Shown: positions 1 to 7,181 of the stretch, piece after piece
Layout of the letters: each line of letters opens with the position of its first letter
How positions within the stretch are numbered: the stretch's first letter is position 1
NCBI RefSeq assembly: GCF_040649515.1
Contig: NZ_JBEZFP010000187.1
Coordinates: 1 to 15,749, forward strand
Length of the DNA: 15,749 nucleotides
Direction: 5' to 3'
DNA from: Yinghuangia elevatio
GTDB taxonomy: Bacteria; Actinomycetota; Actinomycetes; Streptomycetales; Streptomycetaceae
Notes under the pieces: generated by a model
Seen by the model: the letters and a program-made list of their open reading frames with translations, nothing else
What the model was told of the DNA's origin: nothing
The model's database searches: none
Translations under genes and position numbers: made by a program

Positions 1-82
1 GTCCGACCATCGGGCGGCCTCCCGGTACTCGGCCGACCGCGGCCGTAGCCCCGCACACCCGCGCCCCGCACGGCAGCGTGGC

Positions 83-766
83 ATGCGGCCGGTGCGTCTC
101 ACCCGTCGCGGACGGCTGCTGCGCGCCGCCTGCGTCCTGATCGCGTTCGTCTCGGGCATCGTCCTGGCCGTCGACGGCTTCACGCCGAGCGGCGGCCCAC
201 CGCAACCGGCGGGCGCGGCACGGCCGGACGCGAAGGATTCGGTGGCCTCCGCCACGGCGCACCCCGCCGATGCGGCGGCCGATCCGACACCGCGCCCAAT
301 CCCGCCGCTCCCGGCCTCACCGCCGACCCGCATCGTCGTGCCGTACGTGCGCATCGACGCGCCGGTCGGCCTGACCGGCCTGAACCCCGACGGCAGCGTG
401 GCCGCCCCCAACGTCGACGACCGCAACCTCGCCGCCTGGTACGAAGGTTCGCCGGCGCCGGGGGCCGAAGGCACATCGGTGGTCGTCGGACACGTGGACG
501 TCAAGACCGGCCCGGCGGTCTTCTACAAGGCCGGCAGCCTGCGCAAGGGCGACACGATCCGCGTGCTGCGTGCGGACGGCGTGATGGCGGTCTTCACCAT
601 CTACGGCATCCAGGTCTTCGCCAAGCGGAGCTTCCCCGTCGAACGCGTGTACGGCGGGACCGGTCACCCCGAACTGCGGATCATCACCTGCGGTGGAACC
701 TTCGACAGCAAACGCGGCTACAGCGGCAACGTCGTGGTCTTCGCCCGCCTGACAGCCCGCATGTGA
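83..766 (+). CDS. Class F sortase (cysteine transpeptidase)
   Basis: A 227-residue membrane-anchored class F sortase. Residues 1-12 are basic and residues 14-31 form a hydrophobic signal anchor. A Pro/Ala-rich extracellular spacer runs to about residue 80, and the sortase barrel fills about 84-224. The catalytic residues are visible: His137 in VVGHVD, Cys203 in ITCGGTFD and probably Arg211 in KRGYSGN. Sortases of this family cleave a C-terminal sorting signal and join the protein to the cell wall, but class F substrates in actinobacteria are poorly defined and I saw no LPxTG-like C-terminus on any protein here. The ATG at 83 has no good ribosome-binding site. The same frame is open back to base 2, so a start beyond the window edge cannot be excluded, but the ATG gives a normal N-terminus. 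It stands alone, with degraded DNA downstream. Confidence 0.9.
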   Translation: MRPVRLTRRGRLLRAACVLIAFVSGIVLAVDGFTPSGGPPQPAGAARPDAKDSVASATAHPADAAADPTPRPIPPLPASPPTRIVVPYVRIDAPVGLTGLNPDGSVAAPNVDDRNLAAWYEGSPAPGAEGTSVVVGHVDVKTGPAVFYKAGSLRKGDTIRVLRADGVMAVFTIYGIQVFAKRSFPVERVYGGTGHPELRIITCGGTFDSKRGYSGNVVVFARLTARM

Positions 767-898
767 ACCGCCCCAGCCCCGAACTCAACGCGGAGATCAA
801 CCGCCGTCACCCGTCGAGCGCCCCGGTGCCACCCGGGCCGACCACAACAGCGCCGCGATCGCGGCCACAATCCCCACCGCGGCCGTGTCGGTGAGGCC

Positions 899-1165
899 GT
901 GGCCCAACTCTGGGCGAGCGGTACGCCCACCGCTCGCGCGGTTCCTGTCCCCGGCCCCGGCGCCGGCGCCACGCTGACCCCGCAGGAGCGCGAGATCGCC
1001 GCGCTCGCCGCCGCGGGCCTGACGAACAAGCAGATCGGCGAGAGGCTGTACCTCTCGCCGCGTACGGTGAGCACCCACCTTTACCACCTCTTCCCCAAGC
1101 TCGGCATCAGCTCCCGAGCGGCACTACGGGACGCCCTCGGCGACCTTCCGCCCACGAGCGCCTGA
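899..1165 (+). pseudogene. LuxR-type helix-turn-helix remnant
   Basis: An 88-codon reading frame from a GTG that consists almost only of a LuxR/GerE DNA-binding domain. It reads LTPQEREIAALAAAGLTNKQ, then IGERLYLSPRT and HLYHLFPKLG, at about residues 25-78. The sensor or ATPase part expected upstream is missing: bases 767-898 read in the same frame give Arg/Pro-rich sequence with no recognisable domain. The preceding AQLWASGT stretch resembles the end of the helical linker found before the HTH in LAL-type regulators, which supports truncation of a larger gene. By my count about 30 of 55 HTH residues match the intact regulator at 9683-12406, including the unusual HLY and PKLG elements, so both belong to one subgroup. 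It could still be expressed as a small stand-alone HTH protein, but the adjacent broken gene favours decay. Confidence 0.6.
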
Positions 1166-1177
1166 GCGCCCGGCGGC

Positions 1178-1258
1178 CGTCAGGCGGGTGAGCGTCAGGC
1201 GGGGTCAGCATCAGGCTGGGTGGGCGCGGCAGGCCGGGTGAACGTCATACGGCAGGCG
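1178..1258. repeat. Imperfect 15-18 bp tandem repeats
   Basis: About five degenerate copies of a unit like CGTCAGGCGGGTGAG start near 1178, 1193, 1209, 1225 and 1243. Copy length drifts between 15 and 18 bases. They fill the gap between the LuxR remnant and the broken epimerase-like gene. There are no spacers and no dyad symmetry, so this is neither a CRISPR nor an obvious protein-binding array. Replication slippage in unconstrained DNA is the simplest explanation. Confidence 0.55.
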
Positions 1259-1272
1259 TCGTGCGGCGAGCC

Positions 1273-1720
1273 TCAGGCCGCCTTCGTGCCGTCGGACGCC
1301 GCCGGGCGGTTGATGTCGGGGCTGCTCAGGATGTGCTCCCCCGCTCCGCCCGACCGGCCACCGCGAGCATCGCCGGGCCGATGCTCTCCGTACTGGTGAC
1401 CTTGTTCGGCGCGAGGCGGCGGATCAGCGGATACAGGCGCGCGAAGACGGGATACAGCCGCCGGTTAGGCGGCGTCTGGGATTCCTCGCCGTTGGACACC
1501 AGGATGAAGCCGGGCCGGAACATGTAGCCGTGGAAGGGAATCACGAGCAGCGCGATCTCGGTGCGGCCCTTGACGCGGGCCCACATCCGCCGGCCGCGCT
1601 CGGTGCTGTCGGTGCCTTCGCCGGAGACGTGCGTCGCGGGGGTCTCCTGGGGTGGGATCGGGCAGCCGACGGTCGGCGTCACGCGGAGCGTCGCCGCCCG
1701 GCCTGACGATCGTCGCATGC
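1273..1720 (-). pseudogene. Broken NAD(P)-binding epimerase/SDR-like gene
   Basis: Read on the minus strand, bases of about 1650 down to 1340 encode the C-terminal part of an NAD-dependent epimerase/dehydratase-like protein. It shows GTDSTERGR, then MWARVKGRTE, FHGYMFRPGF and a Leu-Tyr-Pro rich helix region. In this frame translation stops at 1326-1328. The following frame continues the expected tail (EHILSSPDIN) to a stop at 1273-1275. Adding one base to the C-run at 1338-1342 joins the two frames, so there is a single frameshift in a homopolymer. The Rossmann N-terminal half, including the glycine motif, is absent: upstream of about 1680 the sequence runs straight towards the end of the tetR gene. 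The gene is therefore truncated as well as frameshifted. It may once have been transcribed together with the TetR gene just upstream of it. A sequencing error could explain the frameshift but not the missing N-terminus. Confidence 0.75.
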
Positions 1721-1750
1721 CGCCGGTTCCCGAGAGGCTCGACGCGCGGC

Positions 1751-2341
1751 CTAGCTGACGGTCCCGGTCTTGAGGCCGCCCACGATCAGGCCGACCAGCG
1801 CGGTGACCACGTCGTCCACGGAGGCCCGCCCGCGGTTCAGTTCGGCGGCGAGTGCATCGGCCGCACCCAGCACGCCGGCACAGCACAGCCGCAACGCGTC
1901 GGGCTCGAGGTGCGCGTACGGCCGCAGCGCGGCGGCCATCAGGTCCACGTAGGTGTCGGTCATCTCCAGTCCGCCCGCCTCCATGTCCGGATTGCCCTTG
2001 AGCGCCGCGGAAACGGCGTTGAGCTCCGGCATGTCGGTGGCGCAGGCGAAGTACGCGGCGCTGATGACGCGGGCGACCTCCTCGACACCGGGCGCGGCGT
2101 CTTGCAGCGCCCGGGTGACCGAGGCCCGGTGGCGTTCGTCGAGGCGCCGGTAAAGCGCGAGCAGCAGTCCCGGGCGGGTGCCGAAGTGGTCGTACACGAT
2201 CGGCCTGCTGACGCCCGCGGCCTCGGCGAGGGTCACCAGCGTGAGCCCGTCGGCTCCCTGGGTGCGCACGATCGCCACCGCGGTGTCGAGCAACTGCTCC
2301 CGTCTGGCCGATTTGGACAGGCGGGTCGGTGTGGTCGCCAT
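1751..2341 (-). CDS. TetR/AcrR family transcriptional regulator
   Basis: A 196-residue TetR-family protein of normal length. The N-terminal helix-turn-helix domain covers about residues 12-60, with LTLVTLAEAAGVSRPIVYDH as the recognition region and the FGTRPGLL segment that follows it in this family. Residues of about 75-190 form the all-helical ligand-binding and dimerisation domain (TetR_C-like), whose ligand cannot be read from sequence. The ATG is preceded by a purine-rich AGGGAGGG ribosome-binding site. The gene is divergent from the oxidoreductase at 2446, and 104 bp with a palindrome and tandem repeat lie between them. This is the usual arrangement of a repressor that controls itself and its neighbour, so autoregulation and repression of the oxidoreductase are inferred. 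Downstream lies the broken epimerase-like gene. Confidence 0.93.
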   Translation of the reverse strand: MATTPTRLSKSARREQLLDTAVAIVRTQGADGLTLVTLAEAAGVSRPIVYDHFGTRPGLLLALYRRLDERHRASVTRALQDAAPGVEEVARVISAAYFACATDMPELNAVSAALKGNPDMEAGGLEMTDTYVDLMAAALRPYAHLEPDALRLCCAGVLGAADALAAELNRGRASVDDVVTALVGLIVGGLKTGTVS

Positions 2342-2384
2342 GGCCCTCCCTTGTTGTCGCTTCCCGGCCTTGCTGTCGTACTCC

Positions 2385-2424
2385 AGGCTATGTTACAAAA
2401 CGTAGGTTACAAAATGTAGGTTAG
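2385..2424. promoter_or_regulatory. Probable TetR operator and divergent promoter region
   Basis: CTATGTTACAAAACGTAG (2388-2405) is an imperfect inverted repeat with half-site CTAnGTT. Its 3' part, GTTACAAAACGTAG (2392-2405), is repeated directly next to it as GTTACAAAATGTAG (2406-2419), followed by a partial third copy (GTTAG, 2420-2424). The block is AT-rich against a GC-rich background. On the minus strand a -35-like TTGTAA (2412-2407) and a -10-like TAGCCT (2390-2385) sit 16 bp apart and could serve the tetR gene. On the plus strand TTACAA (2393-2398) and TAGGTT (2417-2422), 18 bp apart, could serve the oxidoreductase. Repressor binding here would cover both promoters. The repeats are seen; operator and promoter roles are inferred. 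Confidence 0.6.
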
Positions 2425-2445
2425 TGCTCGCGAAGGAGACCCACC

Positions 2446-3459
2446 ATGGGACAGCTCAATTCGGTTCTGATCCTGGGAGGTTCGGGGCAGGCGGGGGCGG
2501 GCGCCGCCGCCGTGCTGCGCCGATGGCACCCGGAACTGCCGCTGACGATCGCGGGCCGGGACCTCGGCCGCGCGCAGCGGGTCGCGGACGAACTCGGCGC
2601 GGCCACCGCCGCGACCGTCGACCTGCGGCGCGCGGACCTCGGCCTCCCGGCCGACGCGGAACACACGGCGGTTGTCGCCGCACTGTGGGACCACCAGTTG
2701 CGGGGGCTGCGGTACGCGCAGGAGCGCGGGCTGCCGTACCTGAGCATCTCCAGCGGCCTGGTGGACATCGCACCGGAGATCGTCGCGAGTGCTCAACGGC
2801 CCAGCGCCTCAGCGGTCTTGGTGGCGAGCCACTTCTGCGCGGGCATCGGTGTTCTGGCGACGCTGCACGCCACCAGGGAGTTCGAGCGGATCGACACGGT
2901 CCGGATCGGCGCGGTCCTGGACGAACTGGATGCCGGCGGTCCCGCGGGGCTGGCGGACCTGGCGCGTTGGGCCACCGCCACCTCGGCCGGACTGGTACGC
3001 CGTGACGGCGTGTTCACCTGGGTCGCCGAGCCCGACGCACGGACGGATGTGCCGAGTAGCGACGGGGTCCGCGTACCCGGCCAGAGCATCGCCATCCTCG
3101 ACGTGCCCAGCATTGCCCTCGCCACGGGAGCGCCGAACGTCCGCTTCGACTTCGCCGTCGGCGAGTCCGCGGGCCGGCGCCGCGGCGGCCCCGCCTCCGT
3201 CGAGCTGCGGATCGACGTCGAGGGAACCGGCCCAGGAGGGGAACCGCGCAGCTTGCACCGCTACCTCGTCCATCCGGAAGGGCAGCGACCGCTGACCGCG
3301 CTGGGCATCGCCCTCGGTGTCGAGCGGCTGCTCGGGCTGCGTGGCGAGGCCGTACCGCCGGGCGTCCACACCCCCGAGGCACTGCTCGACGCGTCTTACG
3401 CGGCCGAGCGCCTGGCGGAAATCGGCGCCCAGTTCGTCGGCGCACCCGGCGGCACCTGA
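2446..3459 (+). CDS. Saccharopine dehydrogenase-like NAD(P)-binding oxidoreductase
   Basis: A 337-residue protein with an N-terminal Rossmann fold. A beta strand (SVLILGG) leads into the glycine-rich loop GGSGQAGAG at about residues 11-19, and a basic Gly-Arg-Asp follows the second strand (TIAGRD, about 36-41), which favours NADP(H). The segment LPYLSISSGL and the later alpha/beta region match the general plan of saccharopine dehydrogenase-like reductases (PF03435 type). The family covers very different substrates, so this is not a claim of lysine metabolism. The ATG at 2446 follows an AAGGAG ribosome-binding site at 2433-2438 with 7-base spacing. It is divergent from the TetR gene and probably its regulatory target. 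It ends 27 bases from the convergent VWD lipoprotein gene. Substrate unknown. Confidence 0.82.
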   Translation: MGQLNSVLILGGSGQAGAGAAAVLRRWHPELPLTIAGRDLGRAQRVADELGAATAATVDLRRADLGLPADAEHTAVVAALWDHQLRGLRYAQERGLPYLSISSGLVDIAPEIVASAQRPSASAVLVASHFCAGIGVLATLHATREFERIDTVRIGAVLDELDAGGPAGLADLARWATATSAGLVRRDGVFTWVAEPDARTDVPSSDGVRVPGQSIAILDVPSIALATGAPNVRFDFAVGESAGRRRGGPASVELRIDVEGTGPGGEPRSLHRYLVHPEGQRPLTALGIALGVERLLGLRGEAVPPGVHTPEALLDASYAAERLAEIGAQFVGAPGGT

Positions 3460-3486
3460 ACACGCTGGGCGCCCGGCGGTGCGGGA

Positions 3487-6330
3487 TCAGGCTGTGCCGC
3501 CGATGAGGAACGCGTACCCGAGGGCGGCCGCCGGATCAGTGGTGCTCAGGCGGATGGTGTAGGTCTCCTGCTCGATGTCGATCTCGGTGTTCGGGACTTC
3601 GCAGATCGAGGCGGCGTCGAGGAGCGGCGTGTCGTCGCTCTCGTCGAAGACCGCGAAGCGCACCCGGCAGTCGGCGGAGGGTTCGGCCGCGAACATCATC
3701 TTCTTGAAGCCCTCCACCGAGAAGCGGATGGTCGCGGTGGGCAGGGCCGCGGTGAGTGTCCCGTCGCAACGGGCGACCCACGTCGTGGCCGTGGCGCAAG
3801 TGGCGTCCCCGGAGAAGGGGCCCAGGCGCGCGGTGGTTTCGGGCGGCTCGACCGGCTCCGGCTCCGGCATGCCGGTGTCGGGTGTCTCGGCAAGGAACTG
3901 CTGCTGGTCCGCGGCGGCTTCGGCGAACTCGGCGCGGCCGGTGAGCGCGACGTCGAGGGTGCACCCGGACAGGGTCTCAGGCGCCACGACGCCCGCTGCG
4001 AGGCATTGGTCGCGGGCCGCGTCGTGGTTGGGCACGGTGGCCGCGTCGGTCGGGCGGCGCGGGAACGAGCGGTCTGTGAACGTCGCGGTCGACTGGCCGG
4101 GCCCGTACTCGAAGAGCGACTGCCCCTGCTGGATCCGCCAGTGGTCGGCGTACGTCTGGTACAGGTCGTCGAACGGCAGTGGTGCGTACGCCGACGATGC
4201 CTTCAGCACCCGCCCTCCGCCCATGTCGAGGTCGTTTGCCCTGCTTCCGTCGGCGTTGCCGAGCAGGCCCTGCATCCGGCCTTTGCGGGCTTCGGCGAGG
4301 GCCATGTGGACCTGGAATCCGTAGCCGCCGATCGATTCGGCTCGGAGCGATGTCTCGTCCGGCCAGAGCACCGTGTACTGCTCGTGGTCGCCGCCACCGG
4401 TGCGGGTGAGCGTCCCTCCACCGGGCAGCGGGGCCGGCTGCGCGCCGGGCGTGACCGGCCGGCCGTCGACGCGGACCGTGACGGCGCCGGGGAACCGGTC
4501 GAGGGTGAGGCTGACCCGATGGCCCGCGACCTGGGCGGCGACCGCCGAGTTGGCGGTCACGTCGGGCCAGCCCGGGAAGGGCAGTTGCCGGACCTGGACG
4601 CGCAAGTCGTCGTCCTGCGACGCCGCGAGGGTGAACTCCCCGGCCGCCTGGAAGTCGTAGTGCCGCCGGTCGAAGGTGACCAGGTGCGGATCGCCGGTGC
4701 TGCCACCGCGCGGGCCCTGAGCGCCGGAGCCGCCGCCTCCCGGCGGCCGCGGGGGCTGCGGGGGCTGCGGCGTGGTCTTGGGCCTGCCGCAGAAGTCGGC
4801 GAGTGTCTGGCCGGTGATCCGCACCGCCGCCGCGTACTCGCCGCCGCTCACCGCGACGACACCGCGCCCCCGATTGATCCGTTCGAACGAAGTACCCTCA
4901 CCCGGCGTGTCCTTCGGGCACTCGCAAGCCGAGCCGAGTGTGCAGAAGATGGTGCCCATATGCGCGCTGAGCACGTAGTCGCCGATGGTGCCGGGGCCGA
5001 AGCGTCCGAACACCTGTGCGCCGCCTCCGTGCGAGAGTCTCAGCACTTCGGCGGTGATGTTCAGCGCCGTCTGGTTCGGGTCGAAGGCGGGGCTGACGAA
5101 AGGCACCGGTTGCCCCGAACTCGCGACCTCCACAGTGTTCTTGAGGGTGACCCTGTCGCCGGTCACGCCGATGCCGACGATGTCCCAGGCGGGGTCGCGG
5201 GCGATCTCACGGGTGTAGCTCGCGGGCCAGCCCTCCAGAACCAGTTGGCGTTTAGCGCCCAGGGCCGCGGCGAAAGCGGCCTCGTTCCGGGCCACGCCGT
5301 TCTTGGCCGAGGCCACGACAGCCGCCCGGCCCGTCGTCCACACGTCCACACCGCGGAAGTCCAGCTCCCACCAGAAGCCGAGGCCCTCGTACGAGTGCTC
5401 GGTCAGGAGCCGCTTCTGCCGCGTGAGGTACGCCGTCCACTTGCCGGGGGCGCTGCGCGAGGCGAAGTGGCCGGACAGTTTGCCCGCCATCCAGTCGGCA
5501 AGCCCCTCGGCCACCCACGGGGGCTGGGCGCCGTAGTCGGCGAGGTTCCCGAGGATGATGCCCTCGGCGCAGTGGGCCAGTTCGTGGATCATCAGCTCGT
5601 CGCGCGTCGCGTCGTCCCGGTCCGGGGCGTTGTACGGCGCGTAGAAATTGATGCGGCAGTACGGGCCGCGTTCGTCGACCGTGCCCGTGCTGCTGGCCGC
5701 GGCGTTCGCCGGCGGCGGCGGTTGCCCCTCCTCGACCGGTGCCGGCGTGGAGAACTGGCAGGTCAGGAACGTCACCTGGCCGGGGACCCCGATCTTCGCG
5801 GCCAGCTTGGGCCACCAAGCGCGCAGCCGCGCCGTCACGGCGGGGGCGTCGGTGACCGCGGCAGCCGGGCAGGGCTGCCGGACCGTACGCAATGCGGTGG
5901 GCGTCGCCGACCCCGACGGGCGCCGGTCCGTTGCGGCGGCGGCACCACCCTCCCGCTGAGGCGGCCCGTCCCAGCCGGACAGCCGGCTGACCGCCTCGTG
6001 CTGTTCCTCGGTGAGCCCGTCCCAGTACTTCCAGACCCAGCGCAGCGCGGCCGAGCCCGAGGTGAGGTCCTCGCGGCTCCCGGACTGGACCTGGCCTCCC
6101 GGCACCGGCCCGAACACCGTCGCGAAGGCGGACATCGCCATGTCCTCGGACACCGAGCCGTCCGGCCCGAGCATCGCCATCACGTTGCTCCACGCCGTCG
6201 GCGGCGCGGGCTTGTCCTTGTCCATGCCGCCAGACGAGCAGGCGCCCAGCAACAGGGCGCTCGCGGCCACGAGTGCGACAGCGGAGGACCGTACACGCGA
6301 GCCTCTTCGAGGAGACGGCGACCCAAGCAT
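3487..6330 (-). CDS. Secreted lipoprotein with metalloprotease-like region and VWD domain
   Basis: A 947-residue protein when read from the ATG at 6330, which follows a GGGGAG site; an in-frame GTG at 6375 lacks one. Numbering from that ATG, a basic, hydrophobic signal peptide ends in the lipobox LLGAC, so Cys31 should carry lipid and anchor the protein outside the cell. Residues 249-253 are HELAH, and WVAEGLADW follows with Glu275 22 residues after the second His, the layout of gluzincin metalloproteases. A cysteine-containing beta-rich region covers about 390-515, then a Pro/Gly linker of about 520-545. A VWD domain covers about 546-735, beginning GDPHLVTFD and containing GLLGNADG. A final cysteine-containing beta-rich region follows from about 830. 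It has no LPxTG signal. The NTF2-fold gene lies upstream on the same strand, 214 bp away. The protease and adhesion roles are inferred from domains; no target is known. Confidence 0.88.
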   Translation of the reverse strand: MLGSPSPRRGSRVRSSAVALVAASALLLGACSSGGMDKDKPAPPTAWSNVMAMLGPDGSVSEDMAMSAFATVFGPVPGGQVQSGSREDLTSGSAALRWVWKYWDGLTEEQHEAVSRLSGWDGPPQREGGAAAATDRRPSGSATPTALRTVRQPCPAAAVTDAPAVTARLRAWWPKLAAKIGVPGQVTFLTCQFSTPAPVEEGQPPPPANAAASSTGTVDERGPYCRINFYAPYNAPDRDDATRDELMIHELAHCAEGIILGNLADYGAQPPWVAEGLADWMAGKLSGHFASRSAPGKWTAYLTRQKRLLTEHSYEGLGFWWELDFRGVDVWTTGRAAVVASAKNGVARNEAAFAAALGAKRQLVLEGWPASYTREIARDPAWDIVGIGVTGDRVTLKNTVEVASSGQPVPFVSPAFDPNQTALNITAEVLRLSHGGGAQVFGRFGPGTIGDYVLSAHMGTIFCTLGSACECPKDTPGEGTSFERINRGRGVVAVSGGEYAAAVRITGQTLADFCGRPKTTPQPPQPPRPPGGGGSGAQGPRGGSTGDPHLVTFDRRHYDFQAAGEFTLAASQDDDLRVQVRQLPFPGWPDVTANSAVAAQVAGHRVSLTLDRFPGAVTVRVDGRPVTPGAQPAPLPGGGTLTRTGGGDHEQYTVLWPDETSLRAESIGGYGFQVHMALAEARKGRMQGLLGNADGSRANDLDMGGGRVLKASSAYAPLPFDDLYQTYADHWRIQQGQSLFEYGPGQSTATFTDRSFPRRPTDAATVPNHDAARDQCLAAGVVAPETLSGCTLDVALTGRAEFAEAAADQQQFLAETPDTGMPEPEPVEPPETTARLGPFSGDATCATATTWVARCDGTLTAALPTATIRFSVEGFKKMMFAAEPSADCRVRFAVFDESDDTPLLDAASICEVPNTEIDIEQETYTIRLSTTDPAAALGYAFLIGGTA

Positions 6331-6517
6331 GCCGTGCGTCTCCCCTTTCGGGGCACGGCCACTCCCCGGGGACACCCGTTCGGCCGAGGCGCGTTCCCCG
6401 ACGGCCGGTCAGCCCAGACCTGCCGCATCCCCGACCCGACGCGCGGCGAGTCCTGCCGGGCCGCGCCGAACCCGCGGCAGATCACTGCCCGCGACTCGGC
6501 GCGACCGTCGGTTCCGC

Positions 6518-6547
6518 CGCGGGACGTCGCGGGATGTCGCGGGATCA
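6518..6547. repeat. Three 10-bp tandem repeats
   Basis: CGCGGGACGT, CGCGGGATGT and CGCGGGATCA follow one another directly. The last copy contains the stop codon (TCA on the plus strand) of the minus-strand NTF2-fold gene. It lies in the 214-bp gap before the VWD lipoprotein gene. No function is evident. Confidence 0.6.
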
Positions 6548-6949
6548 GTTGTCGTTGTACGCCCTGGCGACGGCGTACGTGTCCTCGTAGAGGTGGTAGC
6601 GGGTGATCCGACCGTCCTCGACCGTGGTGTGCAGGGCGAACGCGGTGTCGATGTCGCGGCCGGTCTTCTTGACCTCGGAGACCATGCGTCCGAAGAGCAC
6701 CACATGGTCGCCGTCGGCGATGACGTGGTGGAGGTCGAACTCCTTGGCCTGCACGTGGGTTTGCAGCAGCTCGAAGAAGGTCTTCATACCCGCCGCCGAG
6801 TCGACCTCCGGCACCCACGGGATGCCCGGAGGGTGCGGGATCGAGAACGACACCGAATCGGCGAACAACGCCGCCGCCTCCGCGCTTTCGCCCGCGGCAA
6901 GCAACGGGAACAAGCTCTGCACAACCTGCGCCGGTGACTGTGCTGTCAT
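6545..6949 (-). CDS. NTF2-like / SnoaL-like protein
   Basis: A 134-residue single-domain protein of the NTF2/ketosteroid-isomerase-like fold. N-terminal helices (about residues 5-30, PAQVVQSLFPLLAAGESAEA) lead to the ALFADSVSFSIP strand. A conserved-type helix holds MKTFFELLQ, and the curved sheet (FDLHHVIADGDHVVLFGRM, then FALHTTVEDGRITRYHLYED) closes a conical pocket. In this superfamily the pocket may isomerise, cyclise, hydrolyse or merely bind a small hydrophobic molecule, so no reaction can be assigned. There is no Shine-Dalgarno sequence before the ATG at 6949. A TACCGT hexamer close upstream would fit a leaderless transcript, but this is weak. It is divergent from the CuA lipoprotein gene across a gap of about 180-230 bp and upstream of the VWD lipoprotein on the same strand. 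Confidence 0.87.
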   Translation of the reverse strand: MTAQSPAQVVQSLFPLLAAGESAEAAALFADSVSFSIPHPPGIPWVPEVDSAAGMKTFFELLQTHVQAKEFDLHHVIADGDHVVLFGRMVSEVKKTGRDIDTAFALHTTVEDGRITRYHLYEDTYAVARAYNDN

Positions 6950-7181
6950 GGGCGTCGACGGTACACGCCGCTCGGCGCCGCGGTCCGCCTTCGGGAGTCG
7001 GATCTCGCCCGGCTCCCGAACGCGAGGTGGCCGGCCGCGTCGTCAGCCGCGGCCCCGCGAACACGCCCTCGTTCACTCGGCTGCTACGTTCGCCGCGTCT
7101 CGCGGAACGGATCGGACGGGGTGTCGAGTGGGCGGCCATCGTGAACGGGAGTGGGCGCGGCGGGTGCCGAAGGGCCGGCAT

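Noticed and set aside
1652..2419. Plus-strand open frame of about 255 codons over the TetR gene
   Set aside because: No recognisable domain; the minus strand gives a full TetR protein with a ribosome-binding site.
4006..6606. Long plus-strand open frame of about 866 codons opposite the VWD lipoprotein gene
   Set aside because: It is Arg/Gly/Ala-rich with no domain. Long antisense frames are expected in GC-rich coding DNA, and the minus strand has a lipobox, HExxH and VWD motifs.
6603..7181. Extended N-terminus for the CuA lipoprotein
   Set aside because: The frame is open far upstream, but that part overlaps the NTF2-fold gene on the other strand and would bury the signal peptide, which must be near the N-terminus.
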